Notes: generated from the sequence alone by a model not told the origin. Counted from the first letter of the stretch, positions 8,773-19,020 are shown. The stretch is 64,000 nucleotides of DNA from Halioglobus sp. (GCA_002699145.1 PABK01000022.1:18248-82247), one strand, 5' to 3'. Numbers and translations: made by a program.

Positions 8773-9638
8773 ACGCCGCGAACAGCGCCGCGATTTCGCC
8801 GCTCAATGCGATGACAGTGGATGTCGAGGACTACTTCCAGGTGTCGGCGTTCGAAGGGCATGTGACACGGCAACAGTGGCAGACCCTGCCGCACCGCGTG
8901 GACGACAATACCCGGCGCATTCTCGACCTGTTTGCCGAGCACGATCTGCGCGCGACGTTTTTCACCCTGGGCTGGGTGGCGGAGCAGTTTCCGGACCTGG
9001 TGCGCCAGGTGGCCGCGGCCGGGCACGAGGTGGCCAGTCACGGCTGGCAGCACACCCGGGTCAACACCCAGACGCCGGCGCAGTTCCGTGAGGATATAGA
9101 GCGCACCCGCGCCCTGCTGCAGGACCTCAGCGGCCAGCCGGTTTTCGGCTACCGCGCGGCCAGCTATTCCATCGGCCGCGAGCAGGCCTGGGCCTGGGAC
9201 GAACTGGCCGCGGCGGGGTATCGCTACAGTTCCAGCATCGTGCCCATTCGGCACGACCTGTACGGTATTCCCGATGCGCCGCGCTTCGCCTTCGATACCG
9301 CCGGTGGCCGCCTGCTGGAAATCCCGGTCACCACGGTGCCGCTCGCCGGCCGCAATATCAACTGTGGTGGTGGCGGCTGGTTCCGCCTGTTTCCCTACGC
9401 CTTCTCCCGCTGGGCGTTGCGCCGGGTGAACCACGGGGATGGCCAGTCCGGTATTTTCTACTTTCACCCATGGGAGATCGACCCCGCACAGCCGCGGCCC
9501 GAGGGTCTGGGGGTGAAAACGCGTTTCCGCCATTACCTCAACCTGTCGCGGACCTACGGGCGTCTGCAGAAGCTGTTGCGCGATTTCCGCTGGGGACGCA
9601 TGGACGAGGTCTTCCTGGACAAGGACCTGTCGCAATGA
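8769..9638 (+). CDS. XrtA-system polysaccharide deacetylase
   Basis: This 289-residue deacetylase begins at an ATG that overlaps the wecB stop. A longer in-frame extension exists but only shadows wecB. The NodB domain is clear: TVDVEDYFQVSAFEG near 15-30 with the metal-binding Asp, ATFFTLGWVAEQFP near 60, and EVASHGWQH near 84. The C-terminal part, with FYFHPWEIDP and a Arg-rich tail, matches the DUF3473-type extension typical of PEP-CTERM loci. It probably removes N-acetyl groups from the polymer or its intermediates. Confidence 0.92.
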   Translation: MNAANSAAISPLNAMTVDVEDYFQVSAFEGHVTRQQWQTLPHRVDDNTRRILDLFAEHDLRATFFTLGWVAEQFPDLVRQVAAAGHEVASHGWQHTRVNTQTPAQFREDIERTRALLQDLSGQPVFGYRAASYSIGREQAWAWDELAAAGYRYSSSIVPIRHDLYGIPDAPRFAFDTAGGRLLEIPVTTVPLAGRNINCGGGGWFRLFPYAFSRWALRRVNHGDGQSGIFYFHPWEIDPAQPRPEGLGVKTRFRHYLNLSRTYGRLQKLLRDFRWGRMDEVFLDKDLSQ

Positions 9639-10666
9639 GTATTGCCGTGCGCCTGCTCGACGACGCTGCGGCGCGGGACTGGGACCGCTATGTGGAGTCC
9701 GCTCCCACGGCGACGTTCTTTCACCGCGCTGGCTGGCGCCCGGTGTTGCGGCGCGCCTTCGGTCATCGCTGTCATTTCCTGTACGCCGTGGAAGAGGGCC
9801 GCATCGTCGGTGTGCTGCCCCTGGCGCAGGTGAAAAGCCTGTTGTTCGGCCACTCCCTGTCCTCCACGCCGTTCTGCGTGTACGGGGGCATCGTCGCGGA
9901 CAGTCCCGCGGCGGAGGAAGCCCTGCGCGAGGCGGCATGCGAGTTGGCGGAGGAACTGGGTGTGGGCGCACTGGAGTTACGCAACCGCAGCGCCAGCGGT
10001 GCCGGCTGGCCGGTCAAGGAGCTCTACTACACTTTCCGCAAGGAGATCGATCCCGACGACGAGGTCAATCTCAAGGCCATACCGAACCGGCAGCGGGCAA
10101 TGGTGCGCAAGGGTATCAAGGAGGGGCTGCTCAGCGAGTGGGACGACGGCACCGAGCGCCTCTACCGGGTCTACGCCGAGAGCGTGCGCAATCTCGGCAC
10201 GCCGGTTTTTTCGCGCGGCTACCTGGACATACTGCGCGAGGAATTCGGCGACGATTGCAGCGTGCTGCTCATCACCCACAATGGCGAGGACATCGCCGCG
10301 GTGATGAACTTCTACTTCCGCGGCGAGGTAATCCCCTATTACGGCGGCAGTACGGCGCTGGCGCGCACGGTAAAAGGCGTCAACCATTTCATGTACTGGG
10401 AGCTGATGCGCCGCTCGCGGGAGCGCGGCTGCACGCTGTTCGACTTCGGGCGCAGCAAGGCCGGCACCGGTCCGTACAGTTTCAAGAAAAACTTCGGTTT
10501 CACCCCCGAGCCCCTGCCCTACGAGTATTACCTGGTGAATGCCGACGCGGTACCCGACGTCAACCCGTTGAACCCGAAGTACCGCCTGATGATCGCCACC
10601 TGGACACGCCTGCCCTTGCCGCTGGCCAACTTCCTGGGGCCCTTCCTGGCCCGGTCCCTGGGTTAG
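9635..10666 (+). CDS. FemAB-like XrtA-system protein
   Basis: The start overlaps the deacetylase stop, giving 343 residues. It shows tandem GNAT-like folds of the FemAB/peptidoglycan aminoacyltransferase type, including TATFFHRAGWRPVLRRAFGH near 25-45 and LFDFGRSKAGTGPYSFKKNFGF near 270-290. Members of this subfamily are regular neighbours of exosortase A, but the reaction is unproven. Acyl- or aminoacyl transfer to a sugar or peptide is likely. Confidence 0.88.
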   Translation: MSIAVRLLDDAAARDWDRYVESAPTATFFHRAGWRPVLRRAFGHRCHFLYAVEEGRIVGVLPLAQVKSLLFGHSLSSTPFCVYGGIVADSPAAEEALREAACELAEELGVGALELRNRSASGAGWPVKELYYTFRKEIDPDDEVNLKAIPNRQRAMVRKGIKEGLLSEWDDGTERLYRVYAESVRNLGTPVFSRGYLDILREEFGDDCSVLLITHNGEDIAAVMNFYFRGEVIPYYGGSTALARTVKGVNHFMYWELMRRSRERGCTLFDFGRSKAGTGPYSFKKNFGFTPEPLPYEYYLVNADAVPDVNPLNPKYRLMIATWTRLPLPLANFLGPFLARSLG

Positions 10667-10670
10667 GCCG

Positions 10671-12191
10671 GTGAGCGGCGCAGCGGGCACCGGCGTCACC
10701 GTGCGCAGCAGCCTGTGGGCGACCGCGCTGTTTGCGCTGTGCCTGCTGTTCCTCTACGGGCAGACGACCCTGTCCATGATCGCCATCTGGTCGCGCTCCG
10801 ACACCTTCGCTCACGGCTTCCTCATCCTGCCCATCTCGCTGTGGTTGATATGGGAGCGCCGCGACTACCTGGCGCCGCTACGGCCCGCGCCGGCACCCTG
10901 GGTCGCCCTGTTGCTGGCGCCGGGGGCGCTGGGCTGGCTGCTGGCCTGGCTGGGTGATGTGCTGGTAGTGCAGCAGTTCGCCCTGGTCGGCATGCTGGTG
11001 GTCGGCGCCTGGGCCGTCCTCGGGCACCGCCTGGCCGCGGCCCTTGCGTTTCCCCTGTTGTTCCTGTTTTTCGCCGTACCCGTCGGCGAGGGGCTGATCG
11101 ACCCGATGATGGAGTTCACCGCCACCAGTACGGTCTGGCTGATCCGGGCGACGGGCATCCCGGTATACCGCGAGGGCCTGTTCTTTACCCTGCCCACCGG
11201 CCAGTGGTCCGTGGTGGAGGCCTGCAGCGGGGTGCGCTACATCATCGCCTCGGTCACCGTGGGCACGCTATTCGCTTTCCAGACCTATGTGACCTGGTGG
11301 CGGCGCCTGTTGTTTATCATCGTGTCCGCCATTGTGCCGGTGTTCGCCAACACCCTGCGCGCCTACATCATCGTCATGCTCGGTCACCACAGCGACATGA
11401 CCATCGCCACCGGCGCCGACCACCTGGTCTACGGCTGGGTATTTTTCGGCCTGGTGGTGTTCATCCTGTTCTGGATCGGGTCGTTTTTCCGCGAGGACCT
11501 GCAACCGCCGCCGCCCCCCGGGGCCGCCGGCGCTGCCGTGGCGGGCTCGCGTGCCGCCCTGGGCTTAACCCTGGCGCTGGCCCTGGCGATAGCGGCGAGC
11601 GGCCCGCTGCTGGCCGAGCGGGTGCAACCTGGCGGCGGGCTGGCGCAGGCACCGGTACTGCCCGCGCCCACCGGGAACTGGCGCGCCCACGCCGGCCCGC
11701 TGCTGCCGTGGCAGCCGCCGGCCATGGTCGGCGGGCTGGCGCAGGCGATGTACACGCGTGGCAGTGAACCGCTGGCGCTGCAGGTGCAATTCGCCGACGG
11801 CCGTTTCGACTACGCCGAGGTGATCGGCAGCAACCGCCTGTTCGCCTGGCAGGACGGTCCCTGGAAGGTGGTGGACAGCGACCACCCGCGGGTGCGTGTG
11901 GGCGGGCGCGAGATCGCCGTGCAGGAGGCCACCGTGCGCGGCCCGGCGGGCCAGTTCATCGCCTGGTCCTGGTACCAGGTCGGCCACGAAGCCACCGCCA
12001 ACGACTACCTGGCCAAACTGCGCGAGGTCGCCGCTACCCTCGGCATGGCCCCCGCGGGGACCTGGCGCGTGCTGCTTGTCACGCCCTACGAACGCGCGGG
12101 CGAAACGGCGCGGCAGCGCTTGCAGGAATACCTGGAGGCGCACGGCGACGCGCTGGTCGAGTCACTGGCCAGCGCGGCGGAGACGCCGTGA
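10671..12191 (+). CDS. xrtA: Exosortase A fused to EpsI
   Basis: This 506-residue protein starts with GTG four bases after the previous stop. The N-terminal 290 residues hold about eight membrane helices with the exosortase catalytic set: Cys185 in VEACSGVRY, Arg230 in NTLRAY and His251 in ADHLVYGW. From about 300 a soluble EpsI/DUF3485 domain follows, as in many exosortase A proteins. It should cleave the PEP-CTERM signal of surface proteins at the periplasmic face and pass them on. Likely substrates in this window are the proteins at 38343-38981 and 56601-57260. Confidence 0.95.
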   Translation: MSGAAGTGVTVRSSLWATALFALCLLFLYGQTTLSMIAIWSRSDTFAHGFLILPISLWLIWERRDYLAPLRPAPAPWVALLLAPGALGWLLAWLGDVLVVQQFALVGMLVVGAWAVLGHRLAAALAFPLLFLFFAVPVGEGLIDPMMEFTATSTVWLIRATGIPVYREGLFFTLPTGQWSVVEACSGVRYIIASVTVGTLFAFQTYVTWWRRLLFIIVSAIVPVFANTLRAYIIVMLGHHSDMTIATGADHLVYGWVFFGLVVFILFWIGSFFREDLQPPPPPGAAGAAVAGSRAALGLTLALALAIAASGPLLAERVQPGGGLAQAPVLPAPTGNWRAHAGPLLPWQPPAMVGGLAQAMYTRGSEPLALQVQFADGRFDYAEVIGSNRLFAWQDGPWKVVDSDHPRVRVGGREIAVQEATVRGPAGQFIAWSWYQVGHEATANDYLAKLREVAATLGMAPAGTWRVLLVTPYERAGETARQRLQEYLEAHGDALVESLASAAETP

Positions 12192-13336
12192 AACCGCCGC
12201 TCGTCGCGCACCTCATCTACTCCCTGTCCACCGGCGGGCTGGAAAACGGCCTGGTGAATATCATCAACCGGCTGCCCCGGGGCGCCTACCGGCACGTGAT
12301 TATCTGCATAACGAGCGCGGACGAGTTCGCCGCGAGGATAACCGCGCAGGATGTGCAGGTGATCCAGATGCACAAGCGCGAGGGGCATGACTGGCGCTTT
12401 TACCTGCGCCTGCGACGCCTGTTGCGCGAGCTGCGCCCGGACATCGTACACAGCCGTAACCTGGCGGCGCTGGAGGCGCAGCTCTGCGGCCTGGGCCTGG
12501 GCGCCCGCCGCCTGCACGGTGAACACGGTCGCGAGGTGGGCGACCTCGATGGCAGCAATCGCAAGTACCTGCTGCTGCGCCGCTGCATGCGATTTTTCAT
12601 GCACCACTATATCGCGGTCAGCCGCGACCTGGAGCGCTGGCTGGTCGAGCGTGTCGGCGTGCGCGCCGCCCGTGTGACGCAGATCTACAATGGCGTCGAT
12701 CACCGGCGTTTCAGTCCGGGAAGTGTGAAACCCTTGGCATTATTGCCGCAGCAGTGGCGCGAGGCAGGTGATATCTTGGTGGTCGGGACAGTGGGGCGCC
12801 TGACACCGGTGAAGGACCAGCAACTGCTGCTGCGCGCAGCCGCGCTGCTGCGCGCAGCGCAGCCGGCGCTGGCTCGGCGCCTGCGCGTACTGTTGGTCGG
12901 CGACGGGCCGCTGCGGGATTCGCTGCAGGCGCTCGCCGGCGAACTGGGTCTGCGCGATGTCCTGTGGATGGCGGGCGACCGCGATGACGTGCCCGAGCTG
13001 CTGCAACTCATGGACGTATTCGCGTTGCCGTCGTTGGGAGAGGGCATTTCCAACACCGTGCTGGAGGCCATGGCCAGCGGATTGCCGGTGGTGGCTACCG
13101 CGGTGGGCGGCAACCTGGAACTGGTGGAGGAGGGCGTCAGCGGCTTGCTGGTGCCGTCCGGGGACGCGACGGCGCTGTGCGACGCGCTGGCGGCGCTGCT
13201 GGCCGACGACGGGTTGCGCGCGCGTTGCGGCGAGCGCGCACGGGAATCGGTCAGCGCCCGGTTCGACTGGGAGCGCACGGTGCGTGAATACAAGGGGGTT
13301 TACGACGGCCTGCTGGCGGCGGGCGTATCGGATTGA
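12188..13336 (+). CDS. Exosortase A-system sugar transferase, GT4
   Basis: This 382-residue GT4 glycosyltransferase of the exosortase-associated type starts at a GTG overlapping the xrtA stop. Features: HLIYSLSTGGLENGLVN at the N-terminus, HGEHGRE near 115, and the C-terminal nucleotide-sugar motif LPSLGEGISNTVLEAMASGLPVV. It adds a sugar to the lipid-linked repeat unit at the cytoplasmic face. Confidence 0.92.
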   Translation: MKPPLVAHLIYSLSTGGLENGLVNIINRLPRGAYRHVIICITSADEFAARITAQDVQVIQMHKREGHDWRFYLRLRRLLRELRPDIVHSRNLAALEAQLCGLGLGARRLHGEHGREVGDLDGSNRKYLLLRRCMRFFMHHYIAVSRDLERWLVERVGVRAARVTQIYNGVDHRRFSPGSVKPLALLPQQWREAGDILVVGTVGRLTPVKDQQLLLRAAALLRAAQPALARRLRVLLVGDGPLRDSLQALAGELGLRDVLWMAGDRDDVPELLQLMDVFALPSLGEGISNTVLEAMASGLPVVATAVGGNLELVEEGVSGLLVPSGDATALCDALAALLADDGLRARCGERARESVSARFDWERTVREYKGVYDGLLAAGVSD

Positions 13337-13339
13337 AGT

Positions 13340-15241
13340 ATGTGTGGAATAGCGGGGTTATTCGATTTGTCCGGCCAGGCGCAGTTCTCTCGCGACCTGT
13401 TGCACACCATGAACCAGACCCAGTTCCACCGCGGGCCGGACGAGGACGGCCTGTTCCTCGAGCCTGGCGTCGCGCTGGCCCACCGGCGGCTGTCCATTAT
13501 CGACCTGTCCTCGGGTCAGCAGCCCATGCACAGCGCCGACGGCGAAATCACCGTCGTTTACAACGGCGAGATCTACAACTTCGGTGAGCTGGCGCGCGAA
13601 CTGAAGGCGCTCGGCTACACCTTCCGCACGCGCTGTGACACCGAGGTTATTCTCTACGCCTGGCGCGAGTGGGGCGAGGCCTGCGTCGAGCGCTTTCGCG
13701 GCATGTTCGCCTTTGCCCTCTACGACAGGCAGCGCCAGAGCCTGTTCCTGGCCCGCGACCGGCTGGGGATCAAGCCCCTGTTCTACGCGGTACTGGCTGA
13801 CGGCAGCCTGGCGTTCGGCTCGGAGTTGAAAGTCCTCAAGGCGCATCCGGGCCTGCCGCGGCAACTGGAGCCGCGCGCGGTCGAGGATTACTTCGCGCTC
13901 GGCTACATTCCCGAGCCGCGCACGATCTACCGCGGCGTCTACAAGCTGCGCCCCGGGCATACCCTGCTGGCGCAGCGCGGCAAGCCCCTGTCCGAACAGC
14001 ATGAATACTGGGATATTCCCTTCCGGCCTGTCGCCACGGGCTCGGAGGCCGACACCTGCGAGGAACTGTTCGCGCGCATGCGCGAGGCGGTGGACATCCG
14101 CCTGGTCTCCGAGGTGCCGCTGGGGGCGTTCCTCTCCGGCGGCGTGGATTCCAGCGCCGTGGTGGCGGCCATGGCGCAGTTGCAGGATGACCCGGTCAAC
14201 ACCTGCGCCATCGGTTTTGACGTGCCGCAGTTCAACGAGACCGATTTCGCGCGCCAGGTCGCCCAGCGCTACGCCACCAACCACCTGGAACGCGTCGTCG
14301 CCAGCGACGACTTCGACCTGCTCGACACCCTGGCCGGCTTCTACGACGAGCCCTACGCGGACAGTTCCGCCATACCCACCTACCGCGTCTGCCAGCTGGC
14401 GCGCGAGCGCGTGACCGTGGCGCTGTCCGGTGACGGCGGCGACGAGAACTTCGCCGGCTACCGCCGTTACCGCTGGCACATGAACGAGGAGCGCCTGCGC
14501 GGCGCGCTGCCGCTGGGCATACGGCGCCCGGTGTTCGGCGCGCTGGGGCGCCTGTACCCCAAGCTCGACTGGGCGCCGCGCGTGTTTCGCGCCAAGACCA
14601 CCTTCGAGTCGCTGGCGCGCAACTCCGTGGAGGCCTACCTGCACTCGGTGTCCCTGTCATCCGACGCCCAGCGCAAGGCGCTGTTCAGTCCTGCGCTGCA
14701 GCGCGAGCTACAGGGTTACCGCGCGCTGGAAACCTTCGAGCATCACGCCCGTCGCAGCCCCACCGACGACCCCCTGTCCCTGATCCAGTACCTGGACATG
14801 AAGACCTACCTGGTGGGCGATATCCTGACCAAGGTGGACCGCGCCAGCATGGCGCATTCCCTGGAGGTCCGCGTGCCGCTGCTGGATCACCCCTTCGTCG
14901 AGTGGGTCTCGGGCCTGCCGGTGAGTGACAAGCTGCGCGGGCAGGAGGGCAAGTACATCCTGAAGAAGGCACTGGAACCGCACCTGCCCCGCGACGTGCT
15001 GTACCGACCGAAAATGGGCTTTGGCGTGCCCCTGGGCAAGTGGTTCCGCGGCCCGCTGCGGCAGCGCCTGCGCGCGTCCCTGCTCGAGGGCGGCCTGGCG
15101 CAGACCGGTCTGTTCAACCGCGACTGCCTGGAACAGCTGGTCAACGACCACCAGTCCGGGCGGCGCGAGTACAGCGCGCCGCTGTGGTCGCTGATGATGT
15201 TCCAGGCGGCGATTGCCGGCGATGATTTCGCGCTGGGGTGA
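13340..15241 (+). CDS. XrtA-system glutamine amidotransferase (asparagine-synthase-like)
   Basis: This 633-residue protein begins MCGIAGL, so the catalytic Cys2 of the class II glutaminase is present. The synthetase half has the PP-loop (LSGGVDSSAV near 265) and SGDGGDENFAGYRRY near 365. It matches the amidotransferase that is standard in exosortase A loci, where it is presumed to amidate a uronic acid or peptide part of the product. Compare the paralogue at 30988-32856, which lacks the cysteine. Confidence 0.92.
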   Translation: MCGIAGLFDLSGQAQFSRDLLHTMNQTQFHRGPDEDGLFLEPGVALAHRRLSIIDLSSGQQPMHSADGEITVVYNGEIYNFGELARELKALGYTFRTRCDTEVILYAWREWGEACVERFRGMFAFALYDRQRQSLFLARDRLGIKPLFYAVLADGSLAFGSELKVLKAHPGLPRQLEPRAVEDYFALGYIPEPRTIYRGVYKLRPGHTLLAQRGKPLSEQHEYWDIPFRPVATGSEADTCEELFARMREAVDIRLVSEVPLGAFLSGGVDSSAVVAAMAQLQDDPVNTCAIGFDVPQFNETDFARQVAQRYATNHLERVVASDDFDLLDTLAGFYDEPYADSSAIPTYRVCQLARERVTVALSGDGGDENFAGYRRYRWHMNEERLRGALPLGIRRPVFGALGRLYPKLDWAPRVFRAKTTFESLARNSVEAYLHSVSLSSDAQRKALFSPALQRELQGYRALETFEHHARRSPTDDPLSLIQYLDMKTYLVGDILTKVDRASMAHSLEVRVPLLDHPFVEWVSGLPVSDKLRGQEGKYILKKALEPHLPRDVLYRPKMGFGVPLGKWFRGPLRQRLRASLLEGGLAQTGLFNRDCLEQLVNDHQSGRREYSAPLWSLMMFQAAIAGDDFALG

Positions 15242-16332
15242 ATCGCATGCGTACTGACGTCCTGCGCCTGGGCCTGGTCGGGCCGTTACCGCCGCCCAAC
15301 GGCGGTATGGCCATGCAGACCTTGCAACTGTCGCGCCTGTTGCGCGAACAGGGCCTGAGTGTCGAGCTGGTGCAGACCAACGCGCCGTACCGGCCGCGCT
15401 GCGTCGCCGGCTGGCGCGGGCTGCGTGCGCTGTTCCGCCTGTTGCCCTACCTGTTGCGGGTCTGGCGCCTGGCCGGCCGCAGCGATGTCATACACCTGAT
15501 GGCGAACTCCGGCTGGTCCTGGCAGTTGTTCGCCGCCCCGGTGCTGTGGCTGGCGCCGCTGCGCGGCACGCCGGTCATCGTCAACTACCGCGGCGGCGAG
15601 GCCCGCGACTACCTCGCGGCCTCGGCGCGCTGGGTCAAGCCCTCGCTGGCCAGGGCCGCCAGCCTGGTCGTGCCCAGCGGCTTCCTGCAGCAGGTGTTCG
15701 GCGAGCACGGCGTGTCCAGCCGGGTCATCCCCAATATCATCGACCTGCAGACGTTTTCACCCGCACAGGGCGGCGCCCCGGATGGTGCGTTCCGCCTGGT
15801 GATCACCCGCAACCTGGAACAGATCTACGGCCTGGACACGGCGCTTCGCGCCCTGGCGATCGCCAGCGAAGAGTTGCCTGGCCTGCAGTTGCACATCGCC
15901 GGCAGCGGCCCGCTGCTGGAGCCGCTGCAGTCCCTGGCGCGGGAGTTGGGTGTGGCGCAGCAGGTGCATTTCGTCGGTCGCCTGGAGCGCGACGAGGTGG
16001 TGGCGCTGTACCGCGACGCCGGCGCCATGCTCAATCCGGCGCGGGTCGACAACATGCCCAATTCCGTACTGGAAGCCCTGGCCTGCGGCCTGCCGGTCAT
16101 TTCCACGGACGTCGGCGGTGTGCCCTTCATTGTCGAGGACGGCCGCACCGCGTTGCTGGTGCCGGTGGACGACCCGCAGGCGATGGCGCGCGCCATCCTG
16201 CGCCTGTGCGCCGATGCGCCGCTGCGCGAGTCGCTGCGCAGCAACGGTCGCGAGGAGGTGCGGCAGTACGCCTGGGAGCGGGTCGGCGCCCAGTGGCTTG
16301 AGTTGTACCGCCAGTGCGGGGAGGCGGCATGA
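15238..16332 (+). CDS. Glycosyltransferase family 4
   Basis: This 364-residue protein starts at a GTG overlapping the preceding stop. GT4 features: GLVGPLPPPNGGMAMQTLQL near 10, VIVNYRGGEARDYL near 105, RVIPNIIDLQTF near 162, and NMPNSVLEALACGLPVISTDVGG near 273. Its specificity cannot be read from the sequence. It is coupled to the CapK-like gene by a 4-nt overlap. Confidence 0.88.
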   Translation: MNRMRTDVLRLGLVGPLPPPNGGMAMQTLQLSRLLREQGLSVELVQTNAPYRPRCVAGWRGLRALFRLLPYLLRVWRLAGRSDVIHLMANSGWSWQLFAAPVLWLAPLRGTPVIVNYRGGEARDYLAASARWVKPSLARAASLVVPSGFLQQVFGEHGVSSRVIPNIIDLQTFSPAQGGAPDGAFRLVITRNLEQIYGLDTALRALAIASEELPGLQLHIAGSGPLLEPLQSLARELGVAQQVHFVGRLERDEVVALYRDAGAMLNPARVDNMPNSVLEALACGLPVISTDVGGVPFIVEDGRTALLVPVDDPQAMARAILRLCADAPLRESLRSNGREEVRQYAWERVGAQWLELYRQCGEAA

Positions 16333-17708
16333 GCCTGTACACGAAATTCGTCGCCTCGGCGCTGTTTCCCCTGCACGAACGACTCAAGGGGCACAGCAGC
16401 GCGGCGGCCCTGCGCGCCATGGAGCGCTCCCAGTGGCTGCCGCCGCAGGAACTGGAACAGCTGCAACTGCGCAACCTGCGCGCGTTTCTCCAGCGTATCG
16501 GCCGCGACGTTCCCTACTACCGGGAGTTGTTCGCGCGTCTGGATTTCGACCCGGCATCGCTGTCGACCCTGGCGGACCTGCAGGCCCTGCCGCTCACTGG
16601 CAAGGCGGATATCCGCGCCAACATGGACAGCCTGCGCGCGGACAATGCCGGCAGCCTGGAGCGCTTCAGCACCGGGGGGTCCAGTGGCGAGCCGCTGGTG
16701 TTCTACCGCGGCAAGGAGCGCGTCAGCCACGATGTTGCCGCCAAGTGGCGCGCCACGCGCTGGTGGGATGTCGATATCGGCGACCCGGAAATCGTCGTTT
16801 GGGGTTCGCCGATCGAGCTGGGCTCGCAGGACCGTATCCGCCTGTTGCGCGACCGCCTGTTGCGCACGGAGCTGCTGTCGGCTTTCGAAATGTCCAACGC
16901 CAACATGCTGCAGTTCACCCAGCGCCTGCGCGCGTTCCGGCCGCGTATGCTGTTCGGGTACCCCTCGTCCCTGGCGCTGTTGGCGGACTATGTCAGCGCC
17001 AATGGTTACAAGGTCGACGACCTGGGTATCCGCGTCGTGTTCGTTACCTCCGAGCGGCTCTACGACCACCAGCGCGAGTCCATCGAGCGCGCCTTTGGCT
17101 GCCCGGTCGCCAACGGTTACGGTGGCCGCGATGCCGGCTTCATCGCCCACCAGTGCCCCAGCGGCGGCATGCATATCACCGCCGAGGATATCGTGGTTGA
17201 AATCGTCGGCGAGGATGGCCGGGTGTTACCAGCGGGCGAGCGTGGCGAGATCGTGGTGACGCACATGCGCACGGCGGATTTTCCCTTCCTGCGCTACCGC
17301 ACCGGTGATATCGGCACCCTGACCCGGGAGAGCTGCCCCTGTGGCCGTGGACTGCCGCTGCTGGCGGAGATCGACGGCCGCACCACGGACTTCGTGCGCG
17401 CCGCCGACGGCACGGTGCTGCACGGCCTGGCGCTGATCTACGTGCTGCGCGAACTGCCCCAGGTGGAGGAATTCAAGATCATCCAGGATTCCCTGACCCA
17501 GGTGACCGTACAGCTGGTGGCGGCGCCGGAGGAGCGGGCGTTGATCGAGTCGACGGTCACGGAGCAGTTCCGCCGCCGCCTGGGCGACGCCCTGGTGGTA
17601 CAATTCGACTATGTCGGCAGTATCCCGCGGGAAACGTCCGGCAAGTTTCGCTACGTGGTATCCCGCCTGGAAGTCGGACAGGCGGCGGGGCAGGCAGCCG
17701 ATGCGTGA
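16329..17708 (+). CDS. CapK/PaaK-like adenylate-forming enzyme
   Basis: This 459-residue protein belongs to the phenylacetate-CoA ligase-like superfamily, with the glycine/serine-rich ATP loop STGGSSGEPLVFYRG near 112, YPSSLALLADY near 215, NGYGGRDAGFIAHQC near 260 and RYRTGDIG near 325. Such proteins occur in capsule clusters and may activate an acyl group for transfer to sugar. No acyl carrier protein is adjacent, but one is encoded at 48124-48360. The start chosen overlaps the previous stop; an upstream in-frame ATG lies inside the previous gene. Confidence 0.85.
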   Translation: MSLYTKFVASALFPLHERLKGHSSAAALRAMERSQWLPPQELEQLQLRNLRAFLQRIGRDVPYYRELFARLDFDPASLSTLADLQALPLTGKADIRANMDSLRADNAGSLERFSTGGSSGEPLVFYRGKERVSHDVAAKWRATRWWDVDIGDPEIVVWGSPIELGSQDRIRLLRDRLLRTELLSAFEMSNANMLQFTQRLRAFRPRMLFGYPSSLALLADYVSANGYKVDDLGIRVVFVTSERLYDHQRESIERAFGCPVANGYGGRDAGFIAHQCPSGGMHITAEDIVVEIVGEDGRVLPAGERGEIVVTHMRTADFPFLRYRTGDIGTLTRESCPCGRGLPLLAEIDGRTTDFVRAADGTVLHGLALIYVLRELPQVEEFKIIQDSLTQVTVQLVAAPEERALIESTVTEQFRRRLGDALVVQFDYVGSIPRETSGKFRYVVSRLEVGQAAGQAADA

Positions 17709-19020
17709 CATAATTATTACCGTTGTGGTGCTGAGCACGTTGCCGTTCATCCTGCGCAATGCCTGGCTGGGTGTGCTTACCTGGTCCTGGCTCAGCTACA
17801 TGAATCCGCACCGCCTCGCCTGGGGCTTTGCCTACACCATGCCGTTTGCGCAGATTGTCGCCATTACCCTGCTGATCGCCATCGTCATCAGCCCGGAAAA
17901 AAAGCGCCTGCCCGGCAATAGCCTCGTCTGGGTATGGGGTCTGTTCCTGTTGTGGAACGTGGTATGCACGGTGCTGGCGATCTACCCGGAAAACGCCATG
18001 GAGCAGCTGGAAACGGTGCTCAAGATACAGCTGATCACGCTGGTGACACTGCTGTTGATGAACAATTTCGAGCGCATCAACCAGCTTGTCTGGGTTATCT
18101 GCTTCTCCATCGGCTTCTATAGCGTGAAAGGCGGTGCGTTTACCCTGCTCACCGGTGGCGCATTCCACGTGTACGGCCCGGACGGCACCTATATCCGCGA
18201 GAACAATACGCTGGCGGTTGCCGTGCTCATGATCATCCCGATGATGATCTATATCTACCGCTTCCCGCCGCATGAACTGGTCAGGAAGGCCATGCCGGTG
18301 TGCATTTTTCTCAGCCTGATCTCGGTGGTGGGTTCGCAATCGCGCGGCGCACTGGTGGCGATTTTCGCCGTCGGCGCGTTTTTCTGGTGGCAGTCGAAAG
18401 CCAAGGCGGTTACCGCGATCGCCTTCATCGTCCTGGGTTTCTTCGGCTACATGTTCATGCCGCAAAGCTGGCATGACCGTATGGCGTCGATCAGCGATTA
18501 CGAGGAGGACTCCTCGGCCATGGAACGGCTGTACGCCTGGGAGTACAGTTTCCACATGGCCAACGACCGCCTGACCGGTGGCGGCTTCAACAACTGGTCG
18601 CGCGAAAACTACGCCAAGTACATGCCGATTGCCAAGCAGCCGTTCGTCGCACACAGTATCTATTTCGGTGTGCTCGGCGAGTCAGGCTGGCCAGGGTTGG
18701 TGCTATTCCTGCTCGTACTGTTCCTGGTGTGGCGGCAGCTCAACCAGGTGATTGCCCTGACCCGCGATGATCCAGAGCGGGCGAACTTCACCTTCCTGGC
18801 GCGCATGCTGAAAATCAGCATCATCGCCTTCATGGCCGGCGGGGCGTTCCTCAGCCTGGCTTACTTCGACCTCGCCTGGCACATCATGGCCATTGCGGTG
18901 GCGATGACCCAGTTGACGCGCTCCGGGCAGGCGGCGGGCGAGGGTGCGCCCGCGCCCGCGCGCCGACCGCGGCGCCGGCCGCAATACGCGCGCGGTCGCA
19001 GGGCGCCGGGGAGAAGCTGA
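17701..19020 (+). CDS. O-antigen ligase/polymerase-like protein of the exosortase system
   Basis: This 439-residue integral membrane protein with about 10-12 helices starts at the ATG overlapping the previous stop by 8 nt. It begins MRDIIITVVVLSTLPFILRN with WSWLSYMNPHRLAWG, characteristic of the PEP-CTERM-locus O-antigen ligase-like family. A large periplasmic loop follows GSQSRGALVA near 206. Likely role: polymerisation of repeat units (Wzy-like) or transfer of glycan to a surface acceptor. The tail is Arg/Pro-rich. Confidence 0.88.
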   Translation: MRDIIITVVVLSTLPFILRNAWLGVLTWSWLSYMNPHRLAWGFAYTMPFAQIVAITLLIAIVISPEKKRLPGNSLVWVWGLFLLWNVVCTVLAIYPENAMEQLETVLKIQLITLVTLLLMNNFERINQLVWVICFSIGFYSVKGGAFTLLTGGAFHVYGPDGTYIRENNTLAVAVLMIIPMMIYIYRFPPHELVRKAMPVCIFLSLISVVGSQSRGALVAIFAVGAFFWWQSKAKAVTAIAFIVLGFFGYMFMPQSWHDRMASISDYEEDSSAMERLYAWEYSFHMANDRLTGGGFNNWSRENYAKYMPIAKQPFVAHSIYFGVLGESGWPGLVLFLLVLFLVWRQLNQVIALTRDDPERANFTFLARMLKISIIAFMAGGAFLSLAYFDLAWHIMAIAVAMTQLTRSGQAAGEGAPAPARRPRRRPQYARGRRAPGRS